A DNA stretch of 64,000 bases from Sedimenticola sp. (GCA_026985055.1 JALSQZ010000061.1:1-64000); one strand, 5' to 3'; positions 36,477 to 45,521 are shown, counted from the stretch's first letter. The notes: generated by a model from the sequence alone, not told the origin. Translations and numbers: made by a program.

Positions 36477-37694
36477 TCAGGAAAAAATCCCCAGGGGAGA
36501 ATATCCCGAAAACCCGGGGAAAAGTGTGTCAAGAGGCATGCCAGTGGTGCGCCGGTCAATCATTTCTGCCAGCACCTGCCGGTAGTCCGTGGTTACTTCC
36601 AGATCGCCAGAGCCATACAGGTTTTCATCCTTCAATCCGGGCCACTGATGAAAAACCTGGCCGCCATTCACGTTGCTCCCCATTGCCAGCATGAAACTGC
36701 CATGTCCATGATCGGTTCCGGCAGATCCGTTCTCATATGCCCTGCGGCCAAATTCGGTCATGACCACCACCGTGATGTGGTTCATGTCTGCCCCCATGTC
36801 CGTGTGAAATGCGGCCAGGCTGCCGGCCAGGTCAGGTACAAGGCTTTCGAGAGTAGCGGCTTCGCCTTCATGGGTGTCCCATCCTCCCAGGCTCAGAGCG
36901 CCGGCACGCAGACCGAGGTCCGCCCGGATGAGCTGTCCCATGGCCTGCATCTGGCGGCCAAAGGGGGAGTCGGGGTATTGCGCGCCATTCTCCGGCGCAT
37001 ATCGGAGGGGATCCGCCAGCGCCAGTTCGTCTACAGCAGCCAGTGTGTCCCGGGAAGCCTGGTCCAGCATCTCATCTCCGGAATAGAGTTCCTTGAGCAG
37101 CGTGCGTATCTTTTCTTCCTCACCAGTAGGGAATTGCAGGGTGAAGGATTCGATGTCAGGCATCGCGATGCTGGATGCCTGGTGAGCCAGGGTGCGGGGC
37201 GGTGCTATGCCCATGGCCACCGCGTGAAACACGCCGAAACTGTCGTCCATGCGATAGTCCAGGTAGCGCCCCAGCCAGCCGTTGAATTCATTGGTGTTTT
37301 CTTCCAGCCCGCGCTCCATCAGATCCTGTGCCTCGAAATGCGAATGACTCGGAGAAGGCGAGCCGCAGGCATGAATCACGGCCAGATCACCCTGTTCGTA
37401 AACGGGCATCAGACTGACCATGCCGGGATGGAAGCCGAATAGATCATCCAGCGCCAGGGTGCCATCCTGGTCGCCAGGTTCAGAGATGGCCAGGTTGGGG
37501 CGCAGGCGATAGTAATCCGGATCTCCCCAGGGCGGTACAATGTTCAGTCCGTCGGCGGCACCACGCAGAAAGATGCTGATGATGATGTCGTCGCTGCGGT
37601 CGTTGCCTTCGCTGGAGAATGCCAGCCGTGGAGCAGCAAGGCTGGCGCTGCCCAGAGCCGTGAGTTGCAGGAATTTTCTGCGGGACAGTTTCAT
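36477..37694 (-). CDS. DUF1501 family Tat-exported protein
   Basis: A 405-residue protein with a twin-arginine leader (MKLSRRKFLQLTALGSASLA), so probably exported folded. The domain is DUF1501, recognised by FLRGAADGLNIVPPWGD, the GGWDTHEGEA block and VVVMTEFGRRAYENG near the C-terminus, an alkaline-phosphatase-like fold by family knowledge. It lies 13 bases after the DUF1800 gene; the two are a standard pair in many bacteria, with unknown function. Confidence 0.9.
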   Translation of the reverse strand: MKLSRRKFLQLTALGSASLAAPRLAFSSEGNDRSDDIIISIFLRGAADGLNIVPPWGDPDYYRLRPNLAISEPGDQDGTLALDDLFGFHPGMVSLMPVYEQGDLAVIHACGSPSPSHSHFEAQDLMERGLEENTNEFNGWLGRYLDYRMDDSFGVFHAVAMGIAPPRTLAHQASSIAMPDIESFTLQFPTGEEEKIRTLLKELYSGDEMLDQASRDTLAAVDELALADPLRYAPENGAQYPDSPFGRQMQAMGQLIRADLGLRAGALSLGGWDTHEGEAATLESLVPDLAGSLAAFHTDMGADMNHITVVVMTEFGRRAYENGSAGTDHGHGSFMLAMGSNVNGGQVFHQWPGLKDENLYGSGDLEVTTDYRQVLAEMIDRRTTGMPLDTLFPGFSGYSPLGIFS

Positions 37695-37707
37695 CGTGAT
37701 TCTCCTT

Positions 37708-39204
37708 TCAACGGTATTGAAAATACGGTGAGGACAGCATCAATCCGATGAGCGCAGGAATGCGTTCCTGGAAATCGCCTTGGTCCGCAAGCCTGTTTTC
37801 CGGATCCTTGTCTTCTAGAAAGCGGATGAATGCTTCCCGGTGAGTGCGGTTCAGGCGGCGATGCAACAATCTGTGTGCGAGACTGTCGACGGTCTCTTCC
37901 GCGCTTCTGTTGTCGCCCGCGAGACCCTGGTAGTCGATACTTATGCCCGGCAGACGTGATCCGGCCAGGAGGCTGGCGAAATTCCACCGGTTCAGTACGC
38001 CGTTGGTCGATGTCCAGTAGCCTGCCGTGTCCGGATATCCATCCGGGGGTCCCCACTCGAAAGGGAGCTGGCCAAGGGCGTACAGATAGCTGCCCAGACT
38101 GGCATAGGACTGTCGTTCCAGCGTGGGATTGGTGCAGCGCAGGGCGCTCATCAAATATTCCATGGGGCGTTTGAATTTTGCATCGGCAGTGGCGAGAAAT
38201 TCTTCTGAAAGAATCATTTCTTCCAGCAGGGAAGGAATATCGCCATCCGTATCGAGAAAGACCTGGCTCATGCGTTCGACCAGCGTTTGCGGAGGCTGAT
38301 CCGAGACAAAATGCCGCGCCAGCTTGGTGCAGATGAATCGCGCGGTGGATGGATGGGCGGCCAGCATGTCCACCACCTGTTCTCCATCGCGAATGCCACC
38401 GCCGGGATCGATTAACCTGCCCAGTACGGTCTTGGCGCCCTGGTCATGCCGGTTAGGGTAAAATTGAAATTTGCCCTTATTCTCACTGCGCCAGTCAGCA
38501 ATGGCCCAGCCGGTAAAGCATCGGGCAACTTCCTGCACATCGGTTTCCGTGTAGCCGCCATCTACGCCCAGGGTATGCAGCTCCATGAGTTCCCTGGCGT
38601 AGTTTTCATTGGGTGTGCCGGCGACATTGGTGTGGTTGTCGAGATACAGCAACATGGCCGGGCTTTTGCTGGAAGCATGCAGCAGATCGCGGAACTTGCC
38701 CAAGGCATGGGGGCGAATAACGTCCCGGTCGTCCAGGGTTTTCAGCAGGATTACCGCGCCGTCCCGATGATAGATGCTGAAATGATTGTTCCAGAACTCG
38801 ACCATGACTTCATACAGCTGCCGGGGGCTGAACATGGCGCGAAACAGGGTTGCCTGTTTCAACTGGCTGGCTACCCGAAAACCATTACCCAGTTCAGCGA
38901 GTTCCGCTTCAGACATGTAGATGGTGGGGGTTTGCTTGTGAAGCTGTTCTTCAACAGGCGAGTCGTCGATCCGATTCCAGTCCAGTTGTCGCCGCAGCCA
39001 TTGTTCCCGGCCCAGTCTGTCTATCTGTCGTGCCAGCGCCTCCGTGATGCCGAAGGTACAACGACTGAGGGTGAGAATGTCCGCAGTTGGAGGCGGCAAT
39101 GGTTGATCCGGGTTGTCTGTCCGGGCGGCTCTGTCGGCGCCAGATGAGGCGAGGGTGGCGAAGGCCGCGATCTTTTTCGCCAGGGAGCGTTGTTGAAGAT
39201 CCAT
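37708..39204 (-). CDS. DUF1800 family protein
   Basis: A 498-residue protein of the DUF1800 family, marked by LTLSRCTFGITEALARQI, VEFWNNHFSIY, NENYARELMELHTLGVDGGYTETDVQEVARCFTGW (seen as its two halves) and LVSDQPP-type C-terminal helices (LARHFVSDQPP). The start ATG at 39204 follows GGGGAT. It is the first gene of the DUF1800-DUF1501 operon. A role in handling surface or secreted polymers has been suggested for such pairs but is not proven. Confidence 0.9.
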   Translation of the reverse strand: MDLQQRSLAKKIAAFATLASSGADRAARTDNPDQPLPPPTADILTLSRCTFGITEALARQIDRLGREQWLRRQLDWNRIDDSPVEEQLHKQTPTIYMSEAELAELGNGFRVASQLKQATLFRAMFSPRQLYEVMVEFWNNHFSIYHRDGAVILLKTLDDRDVIRPHALGKFRDLLHASSKSPAMLLYLDNHTNVAGTPNENYARELMELHTLGVDGGYTETDVQEVARCFTGWAIADWRSENKGKFQFYPNRHDQGAKTVLGRLIDPGGGIRDGEQVVDMLAAHPSTARFICTKLARHFVSDQPPQTLVERMSQVFLDTDGDIPSLLEEMILSEEFLATADAKFKRPMEYLMSALRCTNPTLERQSYASLGSYLYALGQLPFEWGPPDGYPDTAGYWTSTNGVLNRWNFASLLAGSRLPGISIDYQGLAGDNRSAEETVDSLAHRLLHRRLNRTHREAFIRFLEDKDPENRLADQGDFQERIPALIGLMLSSPYFQYR

Positions 39205-39332
39205 GTGTAATCCCCTTTTGCTGGTTTGGGGAGATACAACGCTCCAGCAGAAAAACGGTTGACAGCCTGTGGGGGTATTGCGGAAAGCTGCGTCTCAAAA
39301 ATTTAGGCAAGCAAAAGTCCTTCCGGATTCTT

Positions 39333-39818
39333 TCAGCGGCCTGGATGGTGTTTCGGTGGAGGGCGCAGGGGAAGGCGGTTGAAGCGTTTGCGTCTTTCCT
39401 GCGGCGTCATTTCCAGCCAGCGTCGGCGCAATTCCTTGCGCCGTTCTTCGGGCAGGCTTTTGAACCACTGGCGATAGCGGCGTAGTTTGCGGCGCTTTTC
39501 CGGAGGCAGTTTGCGGAATATTTTCAGACGGTTGCGCAAACGCTTGCGCTGCTGGGGCGTCATCTTCTTCCAGCGCTTGAGGTTTTTCCTGGCTCTTGCC
39601 CGTTGTTCGGGGGTCATGTCTTTCCAGCGCCTGGCTCCGGCACGCAACAATTGCTGTTTTTCGGCAGGCAGGTTTTCCCAATTCTTGTGCACCGGCTGCA
39701 AAATGCGCTGTTCCTCTTCGCCAAGATCCTCCCAGGCAATGGTCTGTTCCGCCAACGCCGCATGGCAGAAACAGGCGAGAATCCATAGCAGGCCGGAGAT
39801 GAGGTGGTTTCTGTTCAT
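39333..39818 (-). CDS. DUF3106 family exported basic protein
   Basis: A 161-residue protein with a signal peptide (MNRNHLISGLLWILACFCHA) and a highly basic helical body built of repeats like WKDMTPEQRARARKNLKRW and FKSLPEERRKELRRRW, the DUF3106 signature. The function is unknown; proteins with this pattern resemble periplasmic Spy/CpxP-like helical proteins in composition only. It overlaps the preceding small gene by 4 nt and ends a sigma-factor operon. Confidence 0.85.
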   Translation of the reverse strand: MNRNHLISGLLWILACFCHAALAEQTIAWEDLGEEEQRILQPVHKNWENLPAEKQQLLRAGARRWKDMTPEQRARARKNLKRWKKMTPQQRKRLRNRLKIFRKLPPEKRRKLRRYRQWFKSLPEERRKELRRRWLEMTPQERRKRFNRLPLRPPPKHHPGR

Positions 39819-40054
39819 GGGTTTGAAAGCTTTTTTCGGGCAGAGGAGGCAAAAGCCGGGTTTTCCGGATCAAGGGGGGGCGGCTCCTGCATGCTGGGCA
39901 GATCCATGGGGTCGAGCAAGTTGCCATCCGCATCTTCTTCCATGCCGCCAATGTATTCCAGCAGCTCCAGGGACGGGGTATTTGCGGTTTCTTCGGGATC
40001 ACCGGTTTCCTCCGCGGGTAAGGTCAAGGTCAGGAACATCAGGGTCGCAATCAA
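39815..40054 (-). CDS. Small acidic exported or membrane protein, unknown
   Basis: A 79-residue frame starting at TTG 40054, which overlaps the DUF3619 stop as TTGA and has GGAG about 10 nt upstream. It has a short hydrophobic N-terminus (IATLMFLTLTLPA) and an acidic Pro-rich remainder (GGMEEDADGNLLDPMDLPSM). The family was not recognised. Its fixed place between DUF3619 and DUF3106, with 4-nt overlaps on both sides, supports it as a real gene. Confidence 0.6.
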   Translation of the reverse strand: MIATLMFLTLTLPAEETGDPEETANTPSLELLEYIGGMEEDADGNLLDPMDLPSMQEPPPLDPENPAFASSARKKLSNP

Positions 40055-40443
40055 CGGTTGCTTTCTCCGGAAGTCTGTTCTTCGAGCCAGTGGTAGAAAT
40101 CCATTTCCTCTACCAGTTCCAGATCGGCATCCAGGTTCAGAATTTCCAGGAACTCCAGGGTTTCCGTGCTCTCTGCGCCTGGGGATGAAACGAACATGTA
40201 CATGAACAACAGCATGCTGAGCAGAACCAGAATGCTCAGGGCGGCAGTGGCGCGACCGCCATGTGAAATGATTCCAGCCGGGCCGACAGTGGCAAAGGTA
40301 CGCGCCTGCAGGGCGCGCCACCAGGGAACCGGAGCGTCCAGGGCCTTTTCACGGGCCTGGCGCAACCGCGACAGGGTGGCGGCATCCAGTGCGCCTGTTT
40401 TCTCATCCAGCGCCTTTTTCAGGTTGTTCTCGAATTCGTTCAT
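40051..40443 (-). CDS. DUF3619 family membrane protein (putative anti-sigma)
   Basis: A 130-residue protein with a soluble N-terminal helical part (residues 1-60), one membrane segment (ATAALSILVLLSMLLFMYMF, about 66-85) and a short acidic periplasmic tail. This matches DUF3619, usually found beside an ECF sigma gene. An anti-sigma role is inferred from topology and from the 4-nt overlap with the sigma gene. Confidence 0.8.
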   Translation of the reverse strand: MNEFENNLKKALDEKTGALDAATLSRLRQAREKALDAPVPWWRALQARTFATVGPAGIISHGGRATAALSILVLLSMLLFMYMFVSSPGAESTETLEFLEILNLDADLELVEEMDFYHWLEEQTSGESNR

Positions 40444-41027
40444 GACCGGTATTCCAGCAATTGTCCGCGCAAGCTTTGCATGGCGCGAAACAGATGCGTC
40501 TTGACACTTCCCTGGCTGCAGCCCATCGCCTTTGCGGTATCCCGGACATCCAGTCCCTCCCAGATACGCAACATGAAGGCCTGCTGCTGGCGCAGGGGCA
40601 GATTGTGCAGGGCCGTGCTGATGGCTTCTCCTGATTCTTCCCGTTGCAGTTCCATCTCCGGGGTAGCGGCGCGGGGATCGGGCGCCTTTTGTACCGGATC
40701 CCCTTCATCATCATCGAATCCAAGCCAGCCCTTCCAGCGGTTGCGCACCGCGGAACGCCGGTACCAGTCCCGAATGCGGTTCTGCAAAATGCGATGAAAA
40801 AGCGGGGGCCATTCCGATTCCGCCTTGCATGCATATTTTGTAACAAAAGCCATCATGCTGTCCTGTACCAGATCCAGGGCTTCTTCCCGGCTGCCGGTAG
40901 CAATTTCCGCCATCACCAGGGCGCGTCTTTCCACCTTGGCAAGGAATTTTTCCAGCCCGGGGGAGTGGGTTCGCGCCTGTGGGAAACGGTCTGTATCCAT
41001 GAAGGTTATGCTACGGGCCTGTGTCAT
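40440..41027 (-). CDS. RNA polymerase sigma factor, ECF type
   Basis: A 195-residue sigma-70 family protein. Region 2 is seen in SREEALDLVQDSMMAFV and WPPLFHRILQNRIRDWYRR; region 4 in LPLRQQQAFMLRIWEGLDVRDTAKAMGCSQGSVKTHLFRAMQSL (residues about 140-180). The ATG at 41027 has AGGA 7 nt upstream; an internal ATG at 41000 is less supported. It leads the operon sigma-DUF3619-small protein-DUF3106. No GGAATAAA-type motif like that of the other ECF system was seen before it. Confidence 0.9.
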   Translation of the reverse strand: MTQARSITFMDTDRFPQARTHSPGLEKFLAKVERRALVMAEIATGSREEALDLVQDSMMAFVTKYACKAESEWPPLFHRILQNRIRDWYRRSAVRNRWKGWLGFDDDEGDPVQKAPDPRAATPEMELQREESGEAISTALHNLPLRQQQAFMLRIWEGLDVRDTAKAMGCSQGSVKTHLFRAMQSLRGQLLEYRS

Positions 41028-41109
41028 GATTCGTCCTGCTCAATGCCATGTCAATGAATCGTGTTGTACAGAAAAAACGCATGAGCGGCGGAAGGGTTGA
41101 CGTGGATCA

Positions 41110-41364
41110 TTAAGGAACCTCTGATTTAATCATGAACTCGCATCTTGCACCCAAAATGTCCCGCTACTGCGTGGCCTACAGGGATGTAGGTCAGGGGCGA
41201 TAGCAGGAGCGGTAGCTTTGCAAATCTTCGCAATAGCGGGCTACAAGGTGAATTGCGCTTGCGCAAGAGAGAGTGCCCTGGGGCATTACGTACGATTTGC
41301 GCCTTGTATCGGAACATTTTGAATCACAATCTGCTTCGCTCAGATTTAATCAGAGGTTCCTTAA
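41110..41364. repeat. Family C inverted-end element, long form
   Basis: A 255 bp unit with ends ttaaggaacctctgatttaa and ttaatcagaggttccttaa. The interior matches the purM-purN copy plus two insertions (ggcctacagggatgtaggtc and gaattgcgcttgcgcaagag regions). The right end supplies the stop codon (TAA, 41363-41361) of the DUF123-like gene. There is no coding content. It fills the 333-base gap after the sigma gene. Confidence 0.85.
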
Positions 41365-41735
41365 GGTTTGGTCATCCGTTTCAAGTGGGCGCCGCAATGG
41401 TGTTGGCAATCGCTTGCGCCGAACCCCGGTATTGGAATTTCCCCCTGCAATTGCTGGTTCCATTGGCATTCCGGGATGGATGAGGTGTCTACGCCGATGA
41501 CTTCCACGTCTGGATGAATCAACAGGTAGTCGATATGCCAGTGCAGCTTTTTTTTATGCGAAAGATGCCTGGTTATCCGTGCCTGAAGATTCCGACGCGC
41601 GCTTCCCGTGTAAGCGTACTCGCCGGGTGGAAAATTGCAGCTTCCCAATGCACCTGCCACAATCCGCACTGGCTGGTGTACGCGAATGTACAACCGGTAG
41701 GAAACGTGATCTTCAGAACACAAAGGCTTTTTCAT
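41361..41735 (-). CDS. DUF123 / GIY-YIG-like protein
   Basis: A 124-residue protein with the DUF123 layout: LYIRVHQPVRIVAGALGSCNF, PPGEYAYTGSARRNLQARITRHL, HWHIDYLL and a cysteine-rich end (ECQWNQQL, GASDCQHHCGAHL). The YTG block and following helix resemble a GIY-YIG nuclease core. The start ATG at 41735 overlaps the divergent mazG start in the tetramer CATG, and no ribosome site is evident. The stop codon lies in the family C repeat end. Confidence 0.75.
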   Translation of the reverse strand: MKKPLCSEDHVSYRLYIRVHQPVRIVAGALGSCNFPPGEYAYTGSARRNLQARITRHLSHKKKLHWHIDYLLIHPDVEVIGVDTSSIPECQWNQQLQGEIPIPGFGASDCQHHCGAHLKRMTKP

Positions 41736-42534
41736 GGCACACAAGATACAGGAGTTGTTGCAGATCATGGCGCGCCTTCGCGATCCTGACAAGGGTTGTC
41801 CCTGGGATCTGAAGCAGGACTGGGCGAGCATTGCTCCCTACACCATAGAAGAAGCCTATGAAGTGGCGGACGCCATCGAGCAGGGTGATTGCGATGAGCT
41901 GAAGGCGGAACTGGGGGATTTGCTGTTTCAGGTGGTGTTCCATGCCCGTATCGGTGAAGAGCAGGGACGTTTTGATTTTGACGACGTCGTGGATGCCATT
42001 TGTGAAAAGATGATCCGCCGTCATCCACATGTATTTGCCGATGTTCGATATGCAGATGAAACTGCGCTAAAAGCGGCCTGGGAAGCGGAAAAAGCCCTGG
42101 AGCGTGAGCAAAAGAAGCAAGACGCCAGTGTGCTCGATGGCGTGGCTTCCGCGCTGCCGGCTCTGGCAAGGGCGGACAAACTGCAAAAAAGGGCTGCCCG
42201 GGTGGGTTTCGACTGGCCTGACGCCAGTGGCGCCATGGACAAACTGCTGGAGGAACTTCGGGAAGTGCAGGCGGCAGTGGATGCCGCTGATCCGGAGGCG
42301 CTCAGGGATGAACTTGGCGATCTGTTGTTTGCCGCGGTGAACATCGCTCGTCTGCTGGGAGTGGATGCAGAACAGGCCTTGCGTCGCGGCAACAGCAATT
42401 TTGAAACCCGGTTTCGGCTCATGGAGAAACTGCTGCATGCCCAGGGACATGAAGATCTGAAACAACTGGATCTTGTGGCATTGGAGCAGGCCTGGGAGCA
42501 GGCGAAAAACGTGGAGAAGGAAAAAGATGAATAA
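41734..42534 (+). CDS. mazG: Nucleoside triphosphate pyrophosphohydrolase
   Basis: Cleaves (d)NTPs to NMP and pyrophosphate, clearing aberrant nucleotides. The 266 residues fit MazG, with two MazG domains: first LLQIMARLRDPDKGCPWDLKQ plus EEAYEVADAIE and GDLLFQVVFHA; second LEELREVQAAVDAADPEALRDELGDLLFAAVN (seen as its EExxE and ExxD halves). AAAGG lies 6 nt before the ATG. It is followed, with an 8-nt overlap, by a Nudix gene. Confidence 0.95.
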   Translation: MAHKIQELLQIMARLRDPDKGCPWDLKQDWASIAPYTIEEAYEVADAIEQGDCDELKAELGDLLFQVVFHARIGEEQGRFDFDDVVDAICEKMIRRHPHVFADVRYADETALKAAWEAEKALEREQKKQDASVLDGVASALPALARADKLQKRAARVGFDWPDASGAMDKLLEELREVQAAVDAADPEALRDELGDLLFAAVNIARLLGVDAEQALRRGNSNFETRFRLMEKLLHAQGHEDLKQLDLVALEQAWEQAKNVEKEKDE

Positions 42535-43426
42535 AAATGGATATTTACGCCATGTTCTTGCTTGTAATCCGCCACTTCGCGAGCGCTTCATTCCCTGGTA
42601 CATCGAAAACCAGGTGGTAGGCTGGTTGCGTCCCTGGCTGGTTGAAAAGCTGGCCGACAGACCCGATTTTTTTCAGATCGGCCAGGATCGGGTGTGCTTG
42701 CATGGCCGACTCAAGACTTTTTCCACGCGCACCCGGGCACTGGATGAAGTGGTTTCCTGGCTGGCGGACAATCAGCTCATTACGCCACCCATGGGGGAGC
42801 CATATCCGGTTACGCCGGGAGGCAGGGACGCGGCACTGTGCATCATGGATCGTTCCGCTGCGGCCTATTTCGGCGTGCGGGCCTTCGGCCAGCATCTCAA
42901 TGGTTTTGTGCGCAAGGAAGATGGCATTTACATGTGGCTGGGGCGGCGCGCGCAGGATCGCCTGATCTTCCCCGGTCACCTGGACAACATGGTCGCGGGT
43001 GGGCTTCCCTGGGGAGTGAGTCTGGAAGAGAACCTGCGCAAGGAATGTGCGGAAGAGGCGGGATTGACCGCAGAACTGGCCAGTCAGGCAGTGCCTGTGG
43101 GTCTGGTGAGCTATAATCGGGTAGCAGAACGAGGTTATCGGCCAGATGTGCTGTATTGTTATGATCTGGAACTTTCCAGTGACTTCCGGCCTCAAAACAC
43201 CGATGGCGAGGTCGAGTCCTTCAGTCTGCTGCCCCTGGACGAGGTTGCGCGGCTGGTAAGGGAAACCGACGAATTCAAGTTGAACTGCAACCTGGTTATC
43301 ATTGACTTTCTGTTGCGCCATGGCTATCTGCAACCGCAACATGACGAATATCTGGAGCTGGCCTGCGGGCTGCGGCGTCCTTTGAATGACGGCCTTGCCG
43401 TGCAGATACGAAATACGGAAACATAG
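42527..43426 (+). CDS. DUF4743/Nudix hydrolase
   Basis: A 299-residue two-part protein: an N-terminal DUF4743 domain (residues 1-120, YIENQVVGWLRPWL, FFQIGQDRVCL) and a C-terminal Nudix domain with a variant box GGLPWGVSLEENLRKECAEE followed by AGL, in which the first Glu of the consensus is Val and the RE is KE. Eukaryotic relatives clear damaged thiamine diphosphate, so a housecleaning role is plausible. The ATG at 42527 overlaps mazG by 8 nt with GGAGAAGG upstream, and the stop abuts the prc ATG. Confidence 0.85.
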   Translation: MNKNGYLRHVLACNPPLRERFIPWYIENQVVGWLRPWLVEKLADRPDFFQIGQDRVCLHGRLKTFSTRTRALDEVVSWLADNQLITPPMGEPYPVTPGGRDAALCIMDRSAAAYFGVRAFGQHLNGFVRKEDGIYMWLGRRAQDRLIFPGHLDNMVAGGLPWGVSLEENLRKECAEEAGLTAELASQAVPVGLVSYNRVAERGYRPDVLYCYDLELSSDFRPQNTDGEVESFSLLPLDEVARLVRETDEFKLNCNLVIIDFLLRHGYLQPQHDEYLELACGLRRPLNDGLAVQIRNTET

Positions 43427-45514
43427 ATGAAGAAAATACTGATCCCGGGAATCATCGCCCTTTACCTGCTGGCCTGCAGTAGCGCCGCGCTGGCTGTCGC
43501 CAAGGAAGTTCCTCCCGAATCCCTGGTGCCTGACAACACCCAGCGACAGACGGCGCTGATTCTGAACCGGGTTCTGGAACGCTACCACTATCGCAAGGTG
43601 CATCTGGACGACAGATTGTCCGAGGCTATTCTGAAGCGTTATCTGGAGTCCCTGGATCCCAACAAGAGCTTTTTTACCCAGGCGGACATAGAGCGTTTTT
43701 CCCGCTATCGCCATGAGTTGGATGACGCCATTGCCTCCGGGCGTCTGGAACCGGCTTTCGATATTTTTCGTGCTTTTCGTCAGCGGGTCGATCAGCGTGT
43801 GGCGCTGGCGCTGAAGCTGCTCAGGGAAAACCATTTTGATTTCACCCGTAAGGAAAGCTACCGTTTCGACCGGGAAGACGCCCCCTGGCCCAGGGATGAG
43901 TCGGCCATCAGCGATCAATGGCGCAAGCGGGTCAAGAATGACATTCTTGGCTTGCGTCTGGCGGGCAAGGACGAGAAGAAGATTCACGAGACCCTGGAAA
44001 AGCGTTACAAGACCATGCGCCGCCGGGTTCATCAGCTGGATTCAGACAGTGTCTTCCAGAGCTTCGTCAATGCCTATGCCTTGAGCATCGAGCCGCATAC
44101 CAGTTACATGTCGCCGGAGCGTTCCGAGAATTTCGATATTTCCATGCGCCTTTCATTGCAGGGCATAGGCGCGGTATTGCGCAGTGACGATGAATACACG
44201 GTGATTCAGAAAGTGGTTCCCGGTGGTCCCGCGGACAAGAGCGGGCAGTTGCACGCCGGAGACAGGATTGTTGGCGTGGGACAGGGAGAAAAGGGCGAGA
44301 TGGAGGACATCATCGGCTGGCCCCTGCAGGATGTGGTGGAAATCATTCGCGGCAAGAAGGACAGCCTGGTGCGACTGAATGTATTGCCCAAGGGGGCGGG
44401 TGCAGATGCGCCCCTGAAGACCGTGCTGATCCAGCGGGACAAGATCAAACTGGAAGATCAGGCAGCGCAATCCAGCATCATCGAAGTGGACGGCATGCGT
44501 TTTGGCATTATCGATCTGCCGGCCTTCTATCGGGATTTCCGGGGCCAGGCTGCCGGAGAAAAGGACTTTCGCAGCACCACCAGAGATGTACGCAAGCTTC
44601 TCGACAAGCTGCAAAAGGAAAAGGTGGACGGCATCATTGTGGATCTGCGCAACAATGGGGGCGGATCCCTGACGGAGGCTACGGAACTGACCGGCCTGTT
44701 CATTCCTCATGGCCCCGTGGTGCAGGTCAAGGACAGCCAGGGGCATATCGACGTGGAACGCGACAGCGACCCGGAAGAAGCCTATAGCGGTCCTCTGGCC
44801 GTGCTGGTGAACCGCAACAGCGCTTCAGCATCTGAAATTTTTGCTGCCGCCATTCAGGACTATGGGCGTGGCCTGATCGTGGGCGAACCTACTTTCGGCA
44901 AAGGCACGGTACAGAGCCTGGTAGATCTGGGGCAGTTCTCCCGTCACAAGCAGGATCTGGGACGGCTGCGTCTTACCATCGCCCAGTTTTTCCGGGTAAA
45001 GGGAGGAAGCACCCAGCACAAGGGGGTGATACCGGATGTGCAGTTCCCCACCTCGGAAGGATCGGGAAAGCATGGTGAGCGCTCTTTGGAAAATGCGCTA
45101 CCCTGGGCGGAAATCAAGCCTGCGCAGTATCGTCCGGTGAACTGGTCGCCACAGCTGGCCATGCTGCAACACAAGCATCAGGAGCGTGTGGCCCGGGATC
45201 CCGGTTTCAAATTCCTTGTCGAACAAAACAAGGAGATCAACAAGATGGAGGAGCGCAAGGAAGTTTCCCTCGTCGAATCCGAGCGCAAGAAGGAATGGGA
45301 TGAACGGGAACAGCGCGCCCTGGAACGGCACAACCGGCTGCGCGCCTTGCGTGGTCTTCCGCCGCTGGCCAAGCTGGATGACGGCGATGAGGATGAATTC
45401 GAGGAAAAGGAAGAAGATCCCGAGGGCATCAACCGTATCATGCAGGAAGAGGCCGCCCACATACTGGCTGATTTCATTCGTCAGCAGCAGCCTGTAACCG
45501 CGCAAGCGGAATAA
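43427..45514 (+). CDS. prc: Tail-specific (C-terminal processing) protease
   Basis: A 695-residue periplasmic serine protease with a Ser/Lys dyad. It has a signal peptide (ILIPGIIALYLLACSSAALA), an N-terminal helical domain, and a PDZ domain at about 235-330 (GIGAVLRSDDEYTVIQKVVPGG). The protease core has RNNGGGSLTEA, the nucleophile Ser in NRNSASASEIFAAA and the Lys in GEPTFGKGTVQSL. A basic/acidic C-terminal DUF3340-type region follows. E. coli Prc (682 residues) is a close length match. It starts directly at the Nudix stop. Confidence 0.96.
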   Translation: MKKILIPGIIALYLLACSSAALAVAKEVPPESLVPDNTQRQTALILNRVLERYHYRKVHLDDRLSEAILKRYLESLDPNKSFFTQADIERFSRYRHELDDAIASGRLEPAFDIFRAFRQRVDQRVALALKLLRENHFDFTRKESYRFDREDAPWPRDESAISDQWRKRVKNDILGLRLAGKDEKKIHETLEKRYKTMRRRVHQLDSDSVFQSFVNAYALSIEPHTSYMSPERSENFDISMRLSLQGIGAVLRSDDEYTVIQKVVPGGPADKSGQLHAGDRIVGVGQGEKGEMEDIIGWPLQDVVEIIRGKKDSLVRLNVLPKGAGADAPLKTVLIQRDKIKLEDQAAQSSIIEVDGMRFGIIDLPAFYRDFRGQAAGEKDFRSTTRDVRKLLDKLQKEKVDGIIVDLRNNGGGSLTEATELTGLFIPHGPVVQVKDSQGHIDVERDSDPEEAYSGPLAVLVNRNSASASEIFAAAIQDYGRGLIVGEPTFGKGTVQSLVDLGQFSRHKQDLGRLRLTIAQFFRVKGGSTQHKGVIPDVQFPTSEGSGKHGERSLENALPWAEIKPAQYRPVNWSPQLAMLQHKHQERVARDPGFKFLVEQNKEINKMEERKEVSLVESERKKEWDEREQRALERHNRLRALRGLPPLAKLDDGDEDEFEEKEEDPEGINRIMQEEAAHILADFIRQQQPVTAQAE

Positions 45515-45521
45515 TACCGCA

